DNA of 64,000 nt from Gnetum montanum (GCA_015680685.1 MNCI01029357.1:699396-763395), one strand, 5' to 3'; shown: positions 32,869 through 44,700, numbered from the stretch's first letter. Notes: generated from the sequence alone by a model not told the origin. Program-made: numbers and translations.

Positions 32869-33245
32869 AAAAATTTGTCTAAGTGTCTAGCTTGTTAAGA
32901 TGGCAGTGTGTGAACACTAAAAATTTTTCTAAGTGTCCAGCTTCTCAAGCTGGCAGTGTGTGAACATTGAAAATTTGTCTAAGTATCCAACTTGTCAAGT
33001 TGGCAACGTGTGAACATTGAAAATTTGTCTAAGTGTCCATCGTGTGAACACTGAAAATTTGTCTAAGTGTCCAACTTGTCAAGCTGGTAGCATGTGAACA
33101 CTAAAAATTTGTCTAAGTGTTCAGCGTGTGAACATTGAAAATTTGTGTAAGTGTCCAACTTGTCAAGCTGGCAGCATGTGAACACTAAAAATTTGTCTAA
33201 GTGTCCAACTTGTCAAGTTGGCAGCATGTGAAAAAAATTTCTAAG
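32869..33245 (+). repeat. 50-bp minisatellite with 34-bp short units
   Basis: The core AATTTGTCTAAGTGTCC recurs about eight times. AAGTGTC starts at 32881, 32931, 32981, 33031, 33065, 33115, 33149 and 33199, so unit lengths are 50, 50, 50, 34, 50, 34, 50. The 34-bp units lack a 16-bp block (ACTTGTCAAGCTGGCA). The array lies between the primer-binding area and gag of H. Confidence 0.85.
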
Positions 33246-33344
33246 TGTAAAACTGACGACGTATGAACTGCAGCGTAAGAAGTCAGGGGCAACATCGAAG
33301 TGCTGCAGGCAACGTTTGAGGCTAAGGCACAAACGTGTGTACGT

Positions 33345-33376
33345 CCTCCTTCTAGTGCCAATTTTACTGTACCGTC
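33345..33376 (-). other. Candidate primer-binding area of element H
   Basis: On the minus strand, 14 nt after the LTR end, the sequence is TTGGCACTAGAAGGAGG. A TGGC start near the LTR edge is usual for tRNA primer sites, but the offset is odd and I cannot name the tRNA with confidence. Confidence 0.3.
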
Positions 33377-35557
33377 TGAAATCGTCGGTGAGAGGCTAGA
33401 ATGAATGGACACCAAGAGATCTACAGATGAAATAGTATGACCCTACCTTCGCTTGAGGGGAACTTGGAAATCAATGGAGGTAGAGTACCTTGGATGGTCT
33501 GCATGCAGATCAAACAAGGACTTCCCCTAGCATACACAATGGCAGTGCACCGGGTTATCATAAACAAACATAAACAAATGCAAACGTAAATGTGGACAAG
33601 CGCAAACAAGGTGTAAATGGCCTAAACAGAAAATAATGTAAACTGTAAATATGATTGGCAAAAATGTAACTATTTGTATTGATTGAAAATTACAAAGGAG
33701 TGCATCGGTCAGAACGTAGTTGTAGAAAGATTGCAAGGCAGATGTTTAGCCCCGATGTGAAAGGTCTGAATGGATGCTGGGAAACACAGGTTTCTGGTTG
33801 CAGGTTCTGCAGCGTGACCAAGATTGCCCTTTCTCAGCATAACCAAGTATGATGCCCAACATATGAAATGTTGTCTGGAATGTTCAGCGTACAAAGTGTA
33901 CAGGATGCTCTGTGATCAAATTTACCAACCCCTGATCTAGTGGAAAATTGGGGTATCTATAAGGTTTTGATGCATGGGATGTGGATCTGTGAGAAGATCA
34001 GTGGTTGCGAGGTGAGAAAAATTCAGATCAGGTGAAAGGTATGTGCATTGACTGGATTCATGAAATGTTACAATGTACAGCATGTAGCATGACCAAAATC
34101 TCTTATGCTGACATGTGTACTCCACAGCGTAAGAGCTTGATACGCTAAAATATGCAAAATGTACAAAGAATGTTAAAGTACAAGAGTGGATCTAGATGTT
34201 TGGCCTTTGGATCTACAGATCTGTGCTATTTTTTCTCTGCCAAGGCCTCCAGCATATGTGGATCTAACTCTAGCATGTTTGTAGCATGTCCAGCATCTAG
34301 CGTCCAGTGTCCAGTGTATGAGAGTGTTCGCACTGGGTTTACGCTGCTGGAAGCATGCCAGTGTGACTAACAACATTTGACCTGAAAACAATGCATTTTA
34401 AACCTATTTTTGACCTATGAGACCCATTTTTAGAGTGGATCTACATCCCATGGGTCATGAGGATTCTGTGTGCCAAATTTGGGCTAATTTGGATGTCGTG
34501 TTGGCCTTGTTTTGGTTGATTACATTGGACATTACGTTGTGCAGCATCTAGAAAAGTAACCCCAATGTTACCAAGTGTTTCTACCCTGTTTTGAGCTCAT
34601 TTTTGTACACTAATGCCTGTTTGATGTTTCTTGACTACTACTTGCTCTCTACGGTGGTCTGGGTATTGATTTTGACTCCATTTTATTTCTGTTTAGAGCC
34701 TGTTTAGTTTGGTCATGCTGTGCTTATGCTGTGCAGCATGACCAAAGTGTGGCCCTAGTGTAATCAATCTTAAATGGCACATTTGAAGCCCAAATCTTGA
34801 TTTTCTAAAGCTTGTGAACATGTACAATTGTTTCCTAGCTCCCAAGAGTCAAATTCATGTCGAAATTCTGCTTGGAGGTGCGTGAATTAATCCGTTATTA
34901 TTTGGTCAAGTTGTGTAGCGTCTGAAAAAGTAACCCTAGCGTCACCAAGTCAAAATGGCATATTTGAGGCTCAAATTTGGAGTTTTTGAAGCTTGTGAAC
35001 ATGTACAAGTGTTTCTGGTCCTTGGGGGTTACTCAGATGTTGATGATGCTAACTAAAACTACTTTTTTTTACCCTATTTTTGTTTGGTCACGTTGTGGTT
35101 ACGTTGTGCAACGTCTAAAAAATAACCCCAGCATCAACAACTGAAAATACCTCATTTAAGGCCCAAATTCTGATTTTATGGATGCTGGGAGTTGTTGGGG
35201 GCCTTGGTGAAGGTCATGGAGGGTCCTTGTGCTTGATTTTGGCTTGTTTTGACTTAGTTTTGGGGCTTCAAAAGTTGGTGACGCTGATCCTTACGCTGTG
35301 CAGCATAAGCCAACGTTACCAAAGTGTAGCTAGCCCAAACTAAGAATTTTGAGCCTGAAAATTTTGATTCTAGATGTCGGAAGCTGGTGTAGTCACGTGT
35401 GGGCCTCGGGGAAACCTTTCTTGTTGAATCGTGAAGCATTCGGGGCTATTTCAGAGGCCTCCAAGTTTGTTCATGTTGTACTCATTCTTGGGGAAGCTAC
35501 ATGACTTAGCATGAATCTTGTTTGAAAGTTCTAGGCCAAAATTTTGTGGTTTTTTCA
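33377..35557 (-). repeat. 5' LTR of element H
   Basis: 2181 bp direct repeat of 25266-27380: TGAAATCGTCG at the start, GGTTTTTTCA at the end. Relative to the other LTR it has an insertion of about 60 bp near 33953-34020 (around GATCAGTGGTTGCGAGG). The same GCTGTGCAGC / AAAAAGTAACCCCAG units are present. Confidence 0.75.
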
Positions 35558-35569
35558 TGATAGTTTCAA

Positions 35570-36790
35570 CTTCTTTTACAACTGATTAACTATTTCAAGA
35601 CCCATAAAAGAGACCATAGAGGCCAAGGAGTTCAAACATGTCTAATTTCTCCAACCTACCAATGTATGAAACCTAAAGTGTACATTAAGGAGTAATGGAG
35701 ACTTGTGTCAATGACTAGATGAATGCCCTTGAGGATAAATTAATGAGATTAGGGGTGTACAAGAATAGTTTTATCAATCAAATCAAGGATTCAGGATAGA
35801 GATGCAAAATATATATGAGGAAACTAGAAAATTATCTCAAAGTTTAGAGGATAAATGATCAAATATGCAAGGAAAGATGAATTCTTTTATAGAATCCATC
35901 AAGTAATTAACCAACCATCTCACTTAGCCTTCAAATTCTAGCCATGTTCCACAAAAATATCAACATCAAGATCAAGATCAACTTTCCCCTGGAGATCCAC
36001 ACTAAAGCCAACCTCCACTTGCTAGTCACCAAGATACCAATATTTCTTCTTTATGTCATTGAGTAGAAATCAAAGGTGAGCAATATAGGAATTGCCATAA
36101 TGCACCTAGAGAATCGTTGACATAAGTTCATGCCAAGAAGGTAAAATTAGATCATTATAATGAAGCCCTTGGATCTAGTGCCAAGGTATAATATTATCTT
36201 AATATAATGAAAAATTACTTTAATATGCTGAATTTGTCAAGCCAAGAACATTTAAAAGTTGTCTCATTATATTTAAGATGCCTTGCAACAACATGATGGA
36301 ATGGACTAAGACCTCAAGGTTTGATTACCAATTGGCTTAACTTTTGTTAACATTTTGAACAAAAATTTGTACCAAATTTTTTTCTCAAATAGCATAAAAT
36401 GAAATTTGATTCATTAAGATTAGGAAGGTGATCTATAGAAGATTACTATAAGGAAGTATGTGATCTATCTTGGTATGTAACCCACAAGGATGAAGGAGAA
36501 TTGGCTTCAAAATTCATTGGTGGATTACATGTACAACTGCATCTCCAGACAAGAGCACATAATTCTCAAATAATTGATGAAGAATATAGAATTGCTAAGG
36601 ATTATGAAGAATAAAATCAAGTACAAACTACTCTTCGACAAGTAACTCTTTGACAAGAAATAGTAGAAGAAATACCAATAAAAGAGCTAAATCAGGATCA
36701 GGATGTTTTGTTTGTGGTGACGATCATTTCAAATGAGACTATTCAAAATTGCAAGCAAAGGTAAAGGACCAATCAAATCAAGATTCAAAA
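35570..36790 (+). pseudogene. gag: G2 gag remnant
   Basis: Gag capsid-like blocks FVPNFFLK, MKFDSLRLGR, SIEDYYKEVCDLSWYVTHKD and ELASKFIGGLHVQLHLQ (36360-36560) match the Retrotrans_gag layout (F...L..L.qg..sveeY..eF..L......E....r.i.GL). A zinc knuckle follows at 36703-36745: GCFVCGDDHFK, i.e. C-x2-C-x3-H, with a stop and a Tyr where the last Cys is expected. The first 700 bp are poorly readable. Not functional. Confidence 0.65.
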
Positions 36791-36803
36791 ACCCAACCCA
36801 AAC

Positions 36804-37300
36804 ATGAACAAAGGAAAAATTCAAACCACTACCATAGCCATGAAGAATATTTTTGCATCAACTAACTCAAGTTTGCATAAATTTCAATTTTCTTTCTTGA
36901 ATTTTGAAGGTTCAATTAAAGGTAAACAAATTAAATTTTTGATTAATAGTGGCACCAATAATAACTTTATTCCTCAAAAGCTAATTAATTTATTAAAATT
37001 AAGTTTACTTTTCAAGAAAATTATTAAGATAGAGCTTGTAGATGGAATGACTATGAGCAAGCATACCAAGTACGAAGAAATTATCTTTACTTTCCAAGAT
37101 ATGCCTTTTTTGAATTCTTTAAATTTGAACTAGGTAATGTTGATGTGATTCTAGAAATGTATTTCCTACAAAAATTTGTTATTACTACCCACTTTGGAAC
37201 TTGTATTTTAAAATTTCCAACCACTGACGGAGTCAAGGTTCTAAGGGAGGTAGGAAAAAAGAAAAGAAAATTCATATGATAATCATTAAGAAACCCAAAT
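36804..37300 (+). pseudogene. G2 retropepsin remnant
   Basis: ORF 36804-37133. The active-site block is KGKQIKFLINSGTNNNFIPQ at about 36922-36980, where N-S-G stands for D-[ST]-G, so the catalytic Asp is lost. LVDGMTMSKHTKYEE and FTFQDMPF follow. After a stop the reading continues DVILEMYFLQKF (the D-ILGM-WL block) near 37140. Protease matures Gag-Pol. Confidence 0.65.
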
Positions 37301-37539
37301 GATTAGTTAAAATGGTGCTATGATGTTGGTTTTCATAGTAACTCAACCTTAGAAATATTTAGGTATTAAGGTTCCAAAAGAACTTGAGGAATATAAAGAT
37401 TTAGTATTTGGTAAAACTAGAGAATTGCCTCTAAAAATAACTATTAAGCATGCTATTAATATTTTTCCTAGTACACAACCTATTTCAAAAGCCCCTTGTA
37501 GATTTTTCACTTTTGAATTAAGAGAATTGAAGTTATAAT

Positions 37540-38240
37540 TAGTTCAACTATTTGAAGAAAGAAAACGTTAACCCAACATACCACCTTTGGGTGCACTAAT
37601 CTTATTCATGAAAAAGAAAGATGGTACATTAAGATTATGCATCGATTATAGGGCATTGAATGAAGTGATAATTAAAAATACTTATCCTTTGCCTAGAATT
37701 GATGATTTATTTGATCAACTTATTGGTGCATGTTATTTTCTAAAGATTGGTTTAAAATCATGGTATCACCAAAGAAGGATTAAGGAGAAAGATACTAAGA
37801 AAACTAATTTTAGAATCAGGTATGGATTATATGAATTTGTTGTGATGCCATTTGGATTAACTAAAGCACCTACAACATTCATGACATTAATGAATAATAT
37901 TTTTCATGAATATATTAATCATTTTGTTATAACATTTATGGATGATATACTTGTTTATTCTAAGTCAAGAGAAGAACATGTCAAACATTTGAAAATTACA
38001 ATGAAAATTCTTAAGGAGCATTAGTTGAAAAAAAAAATTAAATGAATGTAAAATCTTTGAAGAACAAGTCTCTTACTTTGGCCATATAGTTTCTAAAAAA
38101 GGATTACAAGTAGATCCAACAAAAGTTAGTGCAATTCGAGATTGGCTTGACCTAAAAGATGCTACAAAAATTCACAATTTTCTAGGCTTAGTAGGTTTAT
38201 ATAGATGTTTCATTAAAGATTATTCTACTTTAATAGCCCT
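37540..38240 (+). pseudogene. G2 reverse transcriptase remnant
   Basis: Long open segment 37587-38024: [75 protein letters not shown] and [19 protein letters not shown] (catalytic pair at 37940-37950). This is the best preserved RT in the window. [10 protein letters not shown] replaces the usual ..DL.SGYHQ. A stop at 38022 precedes the thumb (VSYFGHIVSKKGLQVDPTKV). Confidence 0.85.
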
Positions 38241-38765
38241 CTTAACTAACCTTTTGTGGGAAAAATGTGTATTCGCCTTTGATAAAAAATGCAAAGAAAC
38301 TTTTCTCAAATTAAAGATGCTACTCACAATAATACTTATTCTAAGAATTTTGCATCAAGAATTACCATTAAAAATATCCATGGATGCATGTGGAATAGGA
38401 ATAAGTGTAGTTCTTTCATAAGAAGATAAACTAGTATGTTGTGAATCGCATAAATTATGAAGAGTTGAAGTAAATTACTTAACCCATGATTTAGAATTAC
38501 TAGCAATTGTTCAGGCTTTAAAAGTTTGGAGACATTATCTTTGTGAAAATAGGTTCTTGAAGACATTATCTTTGTAAAAAAGAGTTTCTACTAAAAATTG
38601 ACCATAAAAGTTTAGAATACTTGTAGAGATAGACTATTTTGAATACTAATCAACAATTATGGGTATAATTATTGGCTGAATATGATTTTGAAATCAAATA
38701 TATTCCAAATAAAAAAAATGTGATAGTCGATGCTCTTAGTTGAATGTGAAACTTGATGATAGGTG
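38241..38765 (+). pseudogene. G2 RNase H remnant with 30-bp duplication
   Basis: Blocks: CVFAFDKKCKETFLKLK, LKISMDACGIGISVVLS (catalytic Asp in SMDAC, about 38380), VNYLTHDLELLAIVQALKVW and RHYLCENRF. At 38529-38590 the string GACATTATCTTTGT occurs twice 30 bp apart, a short tandem duplication that breaks the conserved RHYL..K.F.L.IDH block. EYDFEIKYIPNKKNVIVDAL follows near 38690. Stops present. Confidence 0.7.
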
Positions 38766-39740
38766 TGGTGACAACCCTATGGAAGAAGAAATTAAAGAAT
38801 GGATGAAAGAAAATCCTTATTTCTAGAATATTCTAACAAATATTTCCTCTGAGCATCAACATCAATTTTCTTCTAATGGTTTATTCATGAAAGGATAAAG
38901 AGTGTGAATTCCAAAAGGAAATTGGAGATTAAGGTTCTTCTATGAAGCACATTAAGTAGCATATGTAGGACACCCAAGTTATATTACGACTTATATGATG
39001 CTATGCAAATCTTATTTCTAGCTTGGAATGAAGAATGATATGTCCTCATACATTAAAACTATCCAACATGCTCAATAATAAAAGTTGGACAAAAGAAACC
39101 TAGTGGGTTATTACAACCTCTGGAACTCCCAATTTGGAAATGGAAAGATGTTACCATGGGTTGCATTGTGGGGATTGCCAATAAAAAAAAGGGAAATGAC
39201 ATCTATCAAAGATGGTTTATTTTATATCTTTGAAATCTACAAAGACACTTGATGTGGTAGCCAAAAAATTGATATGAGAAGTATTTTGGTTTTATGGATG
39301 TCCAAAATCTATCACTTTGGACCGAGATTTGAATTTCATATCTAAATTCTAGTAAAATTTCTTCAAAGAGTTGGAATGTAGTTGAAATTTAGCATAGCTT
39401 AACACCTAGAGATTGATGGGGAAATTAAATGTGTGAAAATAATATTAGAAGATAGTTTATGAATCTCTTTTGTTAGTAGACCAAAAATGTGAGAGAATAA
39501 TTTGCACTTGGAAGAATTTGCCTATAACAAAAATTATCAAGGTTTCATACATCGAACACCATTCAAAGTAGTAAATGGACAAAACTATTGTACACCACTT
39601 ACTTGGGTAGATCTTACCTTAAGAATGGAATGGAAGGAGGAAGAAATGAAAATAATAAAAAATACTATTAGAAGAGTTAAATAGAATTTACAAGTTACCC
39701 ATGATAAAATAAGGGATATGCATATCGACATTGACTTAAG
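38766..39740 (+). pseudogene. G2 integrase remnant
   Basis: HHCC N-terminus: AYVGHPSYITTYMMLCKSYF, then MKNDMSSYIKTIQHAQ with both Cys lost. The core is weak here (DVTMGCIVGIANKKKGN, SITLDRDLNFISKF) and much better in G1. The C-terminal block EFAYNKNYQGFIHRTPFKVV at 39510-39570 is the conserved FAYNN..H.S....PF.. motif, followed by WKEEEMKIIKNTIRRVK. Stops and frameshifts. Confidence 0.65.
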
Positions 39741-40180
39741 AAGGAATTCCAAGTGAGAGATCAAGTACTATTAAGATTAGAACCTAAAATAAGTTCTCTT
39801 AAAGTTAGAAAATATACTAAATTAGCACCCAGATATTGTGGACCCTTTGAAATTTCTAAAAGAATTGGTGAAGTGGCATATGAGTTAAATCTTCTAGAAA
39901 CCTTAATAATTCACCTAGTTTTCCATGTAAGTTGTCTAAAAACATTTCTTGCAAATGATGTGTCATTTTTGCTGGAATAGAATACATTTCCCTTGGAATC
40001 CAATTCCAGCTTTGAAGTTAAAACCATTGCAATTAAGAACCATCAAACCAAGAAGTTATGAAATAAAACTATCAACAAAGTACTTGTTCAATGGTCAAAT
40101 CATGAGCAACATAATTGGGAAAACATGGAGTTTATTCTTAATACCTACACACAACTTTTTGATAATCATGATATTGAATG
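39741..40180 (+). pseudogene. G2 GPY/F module and chromodomain
   Basis: ORF 39753-39980 has the integrase C-terminal GPY/F module: LRLEPKISSLKVRKYTKLAP, RYCGPFEISKRIGEVAYELN and IHLVFHVSCLK. A frame change leads to a chromodomain: VKTIAIKNHQTKKL, NKTINKVLVQWSNHEQHNW and ENMEFILNTYTQLFDNHDIE (about 40015-40165). Chromodomains bind histone marks and target integration to heterochromatin, and define the chromovirus branch. Confidence 0.75.
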
Positions 40181-40352
40181 ATAAATTATATATATGATTG
40201 ATGTAATAATTTATATTTTATAATTTCTAATCTTTTGTTGTATCAATGATAGTAAGGGCAATAAAGAAGCTAAAATCAAGGAGCATAATGAAGAAGCAGT
40301 AGTCGAGTAGCTTGATATAGAGGAAGCATTTGTGGACAAGCTGGATGCTTTG

Positions 40353-40376
40353 GGTGGGGGGCAGGGAGGGGTAGAT
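40353..40376 (+). other. Polypurine tract of G2
   Basis: GGGTGGGGGGCAGGGAGGGG then TAGAT, immediately before the LTR start TGTAATGTCCC. A strong primer site for plus-strand DNA, much better preserved than that of G1. Confidence 0.8.
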
Positions 40377-40865
40377 TGTAATGTCCCATACCTTGTTAAG
40401 GATGAAAACATATTATAAGAATGTAATTAACGTTCAAATGAAGGGGTGCCTCATTATGAGGAATCATGATTATTCATTTATCCCTTGGGAATGGGTTTGA
40501 CCTATGTCATTTGAGGTTAGGTTTAGAGGTCATGGAGACATGGAGTTTTGAAGCCAAGAAAGGCAAGTAATGTGAAGTAGAAAAAGAAAATATTGATCAC
40601 CCCTTTAGCTAGATAGCCTAACCATGATGGCAGTGTCAGATTACATTTAAGGCTTGAGTGACATGGGAAGATAAGCTAGAGGGTGTTATAGTACTCTCTT
40701 TTATTAATAATTATTTTAATTTTTTGTTTCCTATTTCATATACCAATTATTCATTTATCAAGTATTTTATGATATTTCTATTATAATTCTTAACAATGCA
40801 ATAAATGTGATGGATTAAGTGAAGAATGATCATGCTTTTACGACATCCAAGAATGGGATGTCACA
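40377..40865 (+). repeat. 3' LTR of G2
   Basis: 489 bp bounded by imperfect inverted ends TGTAATGTCCC and GGGATGTCACA. It aligns with the G1 LTR at 14734-15234 (opposite strand). Confidence 0.8.
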
Positions 40866-41189
40866 CTGTGTTTATGATTTTCATATGCATGGTTAAGGTT
40901 TTATCTCCTAGGTTTTCATCCTAGCCTTCCATTTTATACTTTCAAGTTTAGTACATGTTTTAACTTTTCTAAGATTTTTTTGGCTGCATTTGAGAATTGT
41001 AGAATCCCTTTGGCATTCCCTCTAGTGTTCCTTCTTATATCCAGAATTAGATGAGAAAAGTGTACTTAGTAGGGCTAAACTAACTAGCCTAGATCAATGC
41101 ATCTTCTACAATAGTTCATGGGTACTAACACATGCTCATTGTACTTCTAGTTTGATCCCTTTGTTCTTTTGTCATCTCTACATGATTTC
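40866..41189. other. No recognised gene
   Basis: Follows the G2 LTR and precedes sequence that clearly matches the 3' non-coding part of C and E. No ORF or domain. Confidence 0.35.
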
Positions 41190-42159
41190 AAGAAAAGATG
41201 TGAACATGATGAAATGCTAAAAGACGACTTGCAAATTCACAAAATTGAAGAAATAATTTAAAGGATGAAATTTCATTAAAGAAAATTCCTTAAGAAGCTC
41301 ACAATTCAATGCGTGATGGAATGCACAAAACATCTGATTGTGAAAATGCCTAAGGATAAGGAATTTAATTGATCCAAATAAGAGATATGCTAGTGGGTCC
41401 TCCTGATAGTAGGCTCATGTCCTTTTTGCCGTTGCATAACCTAATCTAAGAAGTCTGTAAGCCCCACAATTGATTAATGATTATAGAAATTGAAGGACCA
41501 AATTTGGAAGAAACTATCTATGAATATTAATATATCAAACTAAGGTATTGAACAAGAACATGAAAACTAGTAATGAGGTGAGTTATGAAAAGCATTATGA
41601 GTCAAGGAAAGTATTGATGGATGAGAAAGAAAGTGGAATGGAGTTCCTAATCATGGTCACATGAAGCCCATTGTGGATTTTATGATTAAGTGACCCAATA
41701 ATGTTCATCCTTAGTCTAGATCAAAACCAACTACTTTTAATGACTTTGCATCACTCTAAGACTAGTCCACCTCTTCAAGACATAAGAATGCTCCCATAGA
41801 TCAGTCACCATTCCTTATTATAGAAGAAAAGAAAAGTAGGAAGTGAGTAAGGGGCTTAGTTAGAGGGGACCTCCAGGCATGGGTAACATGTCTTTTTAGT
41901 TCCATAAGTAGTGCTTGTAGCCCATTATTTTATCTAAGGGGTGAACTTTGAATTTTTATAATTTTCTTGATTTTATATTTTTATGGATTTTTCTAGATGG
42001 GAACCACACCATGCAAAAACTTATTAACTTTCTATTATTTGTTGATATGAAAAGGTAAGAAATCCATGAAAACACTCATGCACTAACATAAGTAGAAAGG
42101 TATAGAGAGCATTAAACTCCCTTAAAGTCACATCCTTTTAAAACCATTTGAATCCTACC

Positions 42160-42620
42160 ATCAGGATCTTAATAGTCATGTGTCTCCACACATAATGACC
42201 TCCACAAAGACCCTCATGAGCATCTTGAACAATGTGTAGTTGTTCAGCATTAGGAATGCACCAATAAACCAAACCATCAATGCATACCCTATAAAGGTGT
42301 ACATTGATTTCCATGAAGAAATTGGCTTGATATAGAAACTATTATTTTTTCTTAAAGTCTAAGTCTTGTGGCATCTCCTAAGTAAGAATATTAATGAGGA
42401 TTCCATGATACCATTTTGGTTCAATGGGCACTTGTTCATTTATTACACTAGCAAAGAGGAGTTCATTAGGAAACTAATCATTGAGTGGGATCTCCTCCTC
42501 TTTGTTGTTCCATCACAACCAAGGTAGGTGATCAACAATTATGTTCTTAGTTCCCTTTTTATCTATCATTGTAAGATCAAAATACTATAAGATCACCAAC
42601 CATCATATGATACAGGGGAT
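42160..42620 (-). pseudogene. Element D integrase N-terminal remnant
   Basis: DAHEGLCGGHYVWRHMTIKI-like sequence aligns with E (56400-56340) and C (20420-20490), giving the His side of the HHCC finger. Sequence jumps at about 42155 from this block (CCTACCATCAGGATC) to 3' non-coding sequence, so the Cys pair and the DDE core are deleted. VYIDFHEEIGLI is the join to RNase H. Confidence 0.55.
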
Positions 42621-43965
42621 TATTGTTGACTTGTTCATCAGGAAGCAAATGGAACTATGATTAGTATGCACAAACACTTTGCATCGAAGAACATAGTGCC
42701 TAAACTTCTCCAAAGCATACATCATTATTGTCAGTTCTTTCTCTATTGTGGTGTAGTTAAGCTATGCACCCATAATGCTTCTGCTTACACAATGGATGTG
42801 ATAAGGATGTTTTTGATCATCCAACTTTGTAAGCATAACTCCCAAGGCATAGTTTAATGCATTTATCATGATGTGAAATGGATGAGACTAGTTAGGTGCA
42901 TGTAGATTTGGAGTTCCTATGAGCTTCTTCTTGAGTTTCTGGAATGTCATTTTGCACTCCTTGGTCTATATGAATAGAACATCTTTCTTTATGACCTCAA
43001 TGAATGGTTTAGCAATCTTAAAGAAATTCTCTATGAATTGTTGGTAGTAGCTAGTGTATCCAAGGAATGACCAAATATTTTTAATGGTTTCCAATTGGTG
43101 AGTTATTCCTTTGATGACCCTAATCATTTCAAGGTCCACCTCAATCCCTACTTGGAAAATTCAATGTCCCAACACAATGCCCTCTTAGACCATGAGATGG
43201 CTTTTTTACCAATTGGGCCAAAGATTGGTCTCCATGCACCTTTTAAGCACTTGCTCAAGCTAGTTCAGAGATTGCTCAAATGTAGAACCATAGGTGAAGA
43301 AGTCATCTATGAAGACTTTCATCCCAGTATCAATTTTCTGCTAAACAATGCTAAGTACAAGGCATTAAAACATTGTAGGGGAATTGTATAGGCCAAATGG
43401 CATTTTTCGATATGCAAAAGTTCCTTAGGGACTTGTGATTGTAGTTTTGGCTTGATCCTTTGATGCTATCTGAATTTGGTTATAGCCACTATAACCATCC
43501 AAAAAGCTATAGAAACCATGCCTTGAAATAGTGTCCAACAATTGATTGACAAATGATAATGAAATATGATTTTTGAACATCGCCATGTTCAACAACCTGA
43601 AATCAATACACACCCTCCACATTTCACCTTTCTTTAGCACAATAACAAGTGGACTAATCCACTTGCTATCTACAACTGGGTAGATGAACCCTACCTTGAG
43701 GAGTTGTTCAATTTCTTCCTTTACAATCTACTTCAATTTTGGATTTAGCTATCACTCTGGCTACCTCTTTGGATTGATTCAATGCTTGCATATCCTAGGA
43801 TCAATCCTAGTGAGTTTAGGATATGACCAAGTAAAGGCTATTGGCCATTTTTTAATCACATTTAGTAGCATATTTTTCTACTCAAGAGAAAGATTGGCAA
43901 TTATTATTACCATATTCTCATTTTTTAGAGAAGCATAATCCATGCTAGTAGGTAGATTTTTCAAC
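42621..43965 (-). pseudogene. Element D RNase H and reverse transcriptase remnant
   Basis: RT: the ORF at 43640-43425 reads LKKGEMWRVCIDFRLLNMAM, FVNQLLDTISRHGFYSFLDG and YSGYNQIQIASKDQAKTTIT. The catalytic block VFIDDF is at about 43322-43305 (both Asp kept). KINVGLTKL-like residues and VLGHXILKVGIEVDLEMIRV-like sequence lead into RNase H, where DKCIMLCDHNG-type His/Asp blocks are blurred. The RT wording matches C, E and the Athila/Tat branch. Stops present. Confidence 0.65.
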
Positions 43966-43999
43966 TCTAAGGGCTCTTGTTTAAATTTTTAGGGATATA

Positions 44000-44700
44000 C
44001 AACTCTCCCCAATAAGTGTCCTTAGGTTCATCATCAGAGAGTTGGTAATGAACTTGCTCCAGTTCATCCAGGCCTTTAACATAGGCACATGTTAAGCTCT
44101 TAATTGGTTCCATGAAAAGTGTGCTACTTTCAGGATCAACTGTTAACCATTGGGTACCCTCCTATTTTGTGGCTATTACGTATAGGTACTTTTGGAGTTT
44201 AGATTCATCTACACACTGTTTGCATTCTTTGATTAATGTGCTTTTGATAGATCATAATCTCAACACATAGTTGCACCCTATATCACTATATGTGATGCAT
44301 TGAACTCTCTTCTTCTTGATCTTTCAAAAAGCATTTTTCTTTAAACTTTCTATGAAAATATCTCTAATTCCCATTCATGAACCAATAGTGCTTAACCAAT
44401 CCCTTTTGATAATGATTGGAAAGTCCCCCTTGTAATTATAAACCTTTATCACCATGAAATTAGTAGGATAGGATCACCCATAGACAATGGTTACAATGCC
44501 CTCTAGTAATCCTAAGGGATTAGTGATGGAATGATCTATCAATTTTAATAGATGTTTCTCTTATTGAGAGGAGGTAGATTCTAGGTTTTGTACATTTCAT
44601 GAGAAATTATATTGACCAAAACATGAATTAAGAAGAGCCTTGAATGGCTCATTCGTAGCAATCTACAAGTAGATGAGGGGGCTTCTAAGATTAACTCTTT
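44000..44700 (-). pseudogene. Element D retropepsin-region remnant
   Basis: Aligns with C 18100-18560 and E 58700-58180 on the DNA level: the VTIVYG.SY block near 44495-44460, IIIKRDWLSTIGS, VQCITYSDIGCN near 44290, and a segment CAYVKGLDELEQVHYQLSDD at about 44085-44030. This last motif lies between protease and RT in all copies. Confidence 0.55.

Larger units (their letters stand above)
25266..35557 (-). mobile_element. Element H: gag-protease-only LTR element with tandem repeats
   Basis: Two direct repeats (25266-27380 and 33377-35557) are its LTRs. The 6.0 kb interior codes on the minus strand for gag (about 31900-30880) and protease (about 30358-29690) and nothing further: no RT, RNase H or integrase block is visible down to the 3' LTR. 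It would depend on enzymes of another element if it ever moved as such. Minisatellites lie both between gag and the 5' LTR and between protease and the 3' LTR. The LTRs differ noticeably by eye (roughly one base in eight over the first 110 bp), so it is old. No matching target-site duplication was found. Confidence 0.75.
35565..40865 (+). mobile_element. Element G2: near-complete chromovirus without 5' LTR
   Basis: Plus-strand gag, protease, RT, RNase H, integrase, GPY/F module, chromodomain, polypurine tract and 3' LTR in the standard chromovirus order over 5.3 kb. The 5' LTR and primer site are absent: gag begins right at the edge of element H. Same family as G1. Confidence 0.85.

Noticed and set aside
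32640-33245. Regularly spaced repeats as a CRISPR array
   Set aside because: The units are tandem without unique spacers and lie in the leader of a plant retroelement.
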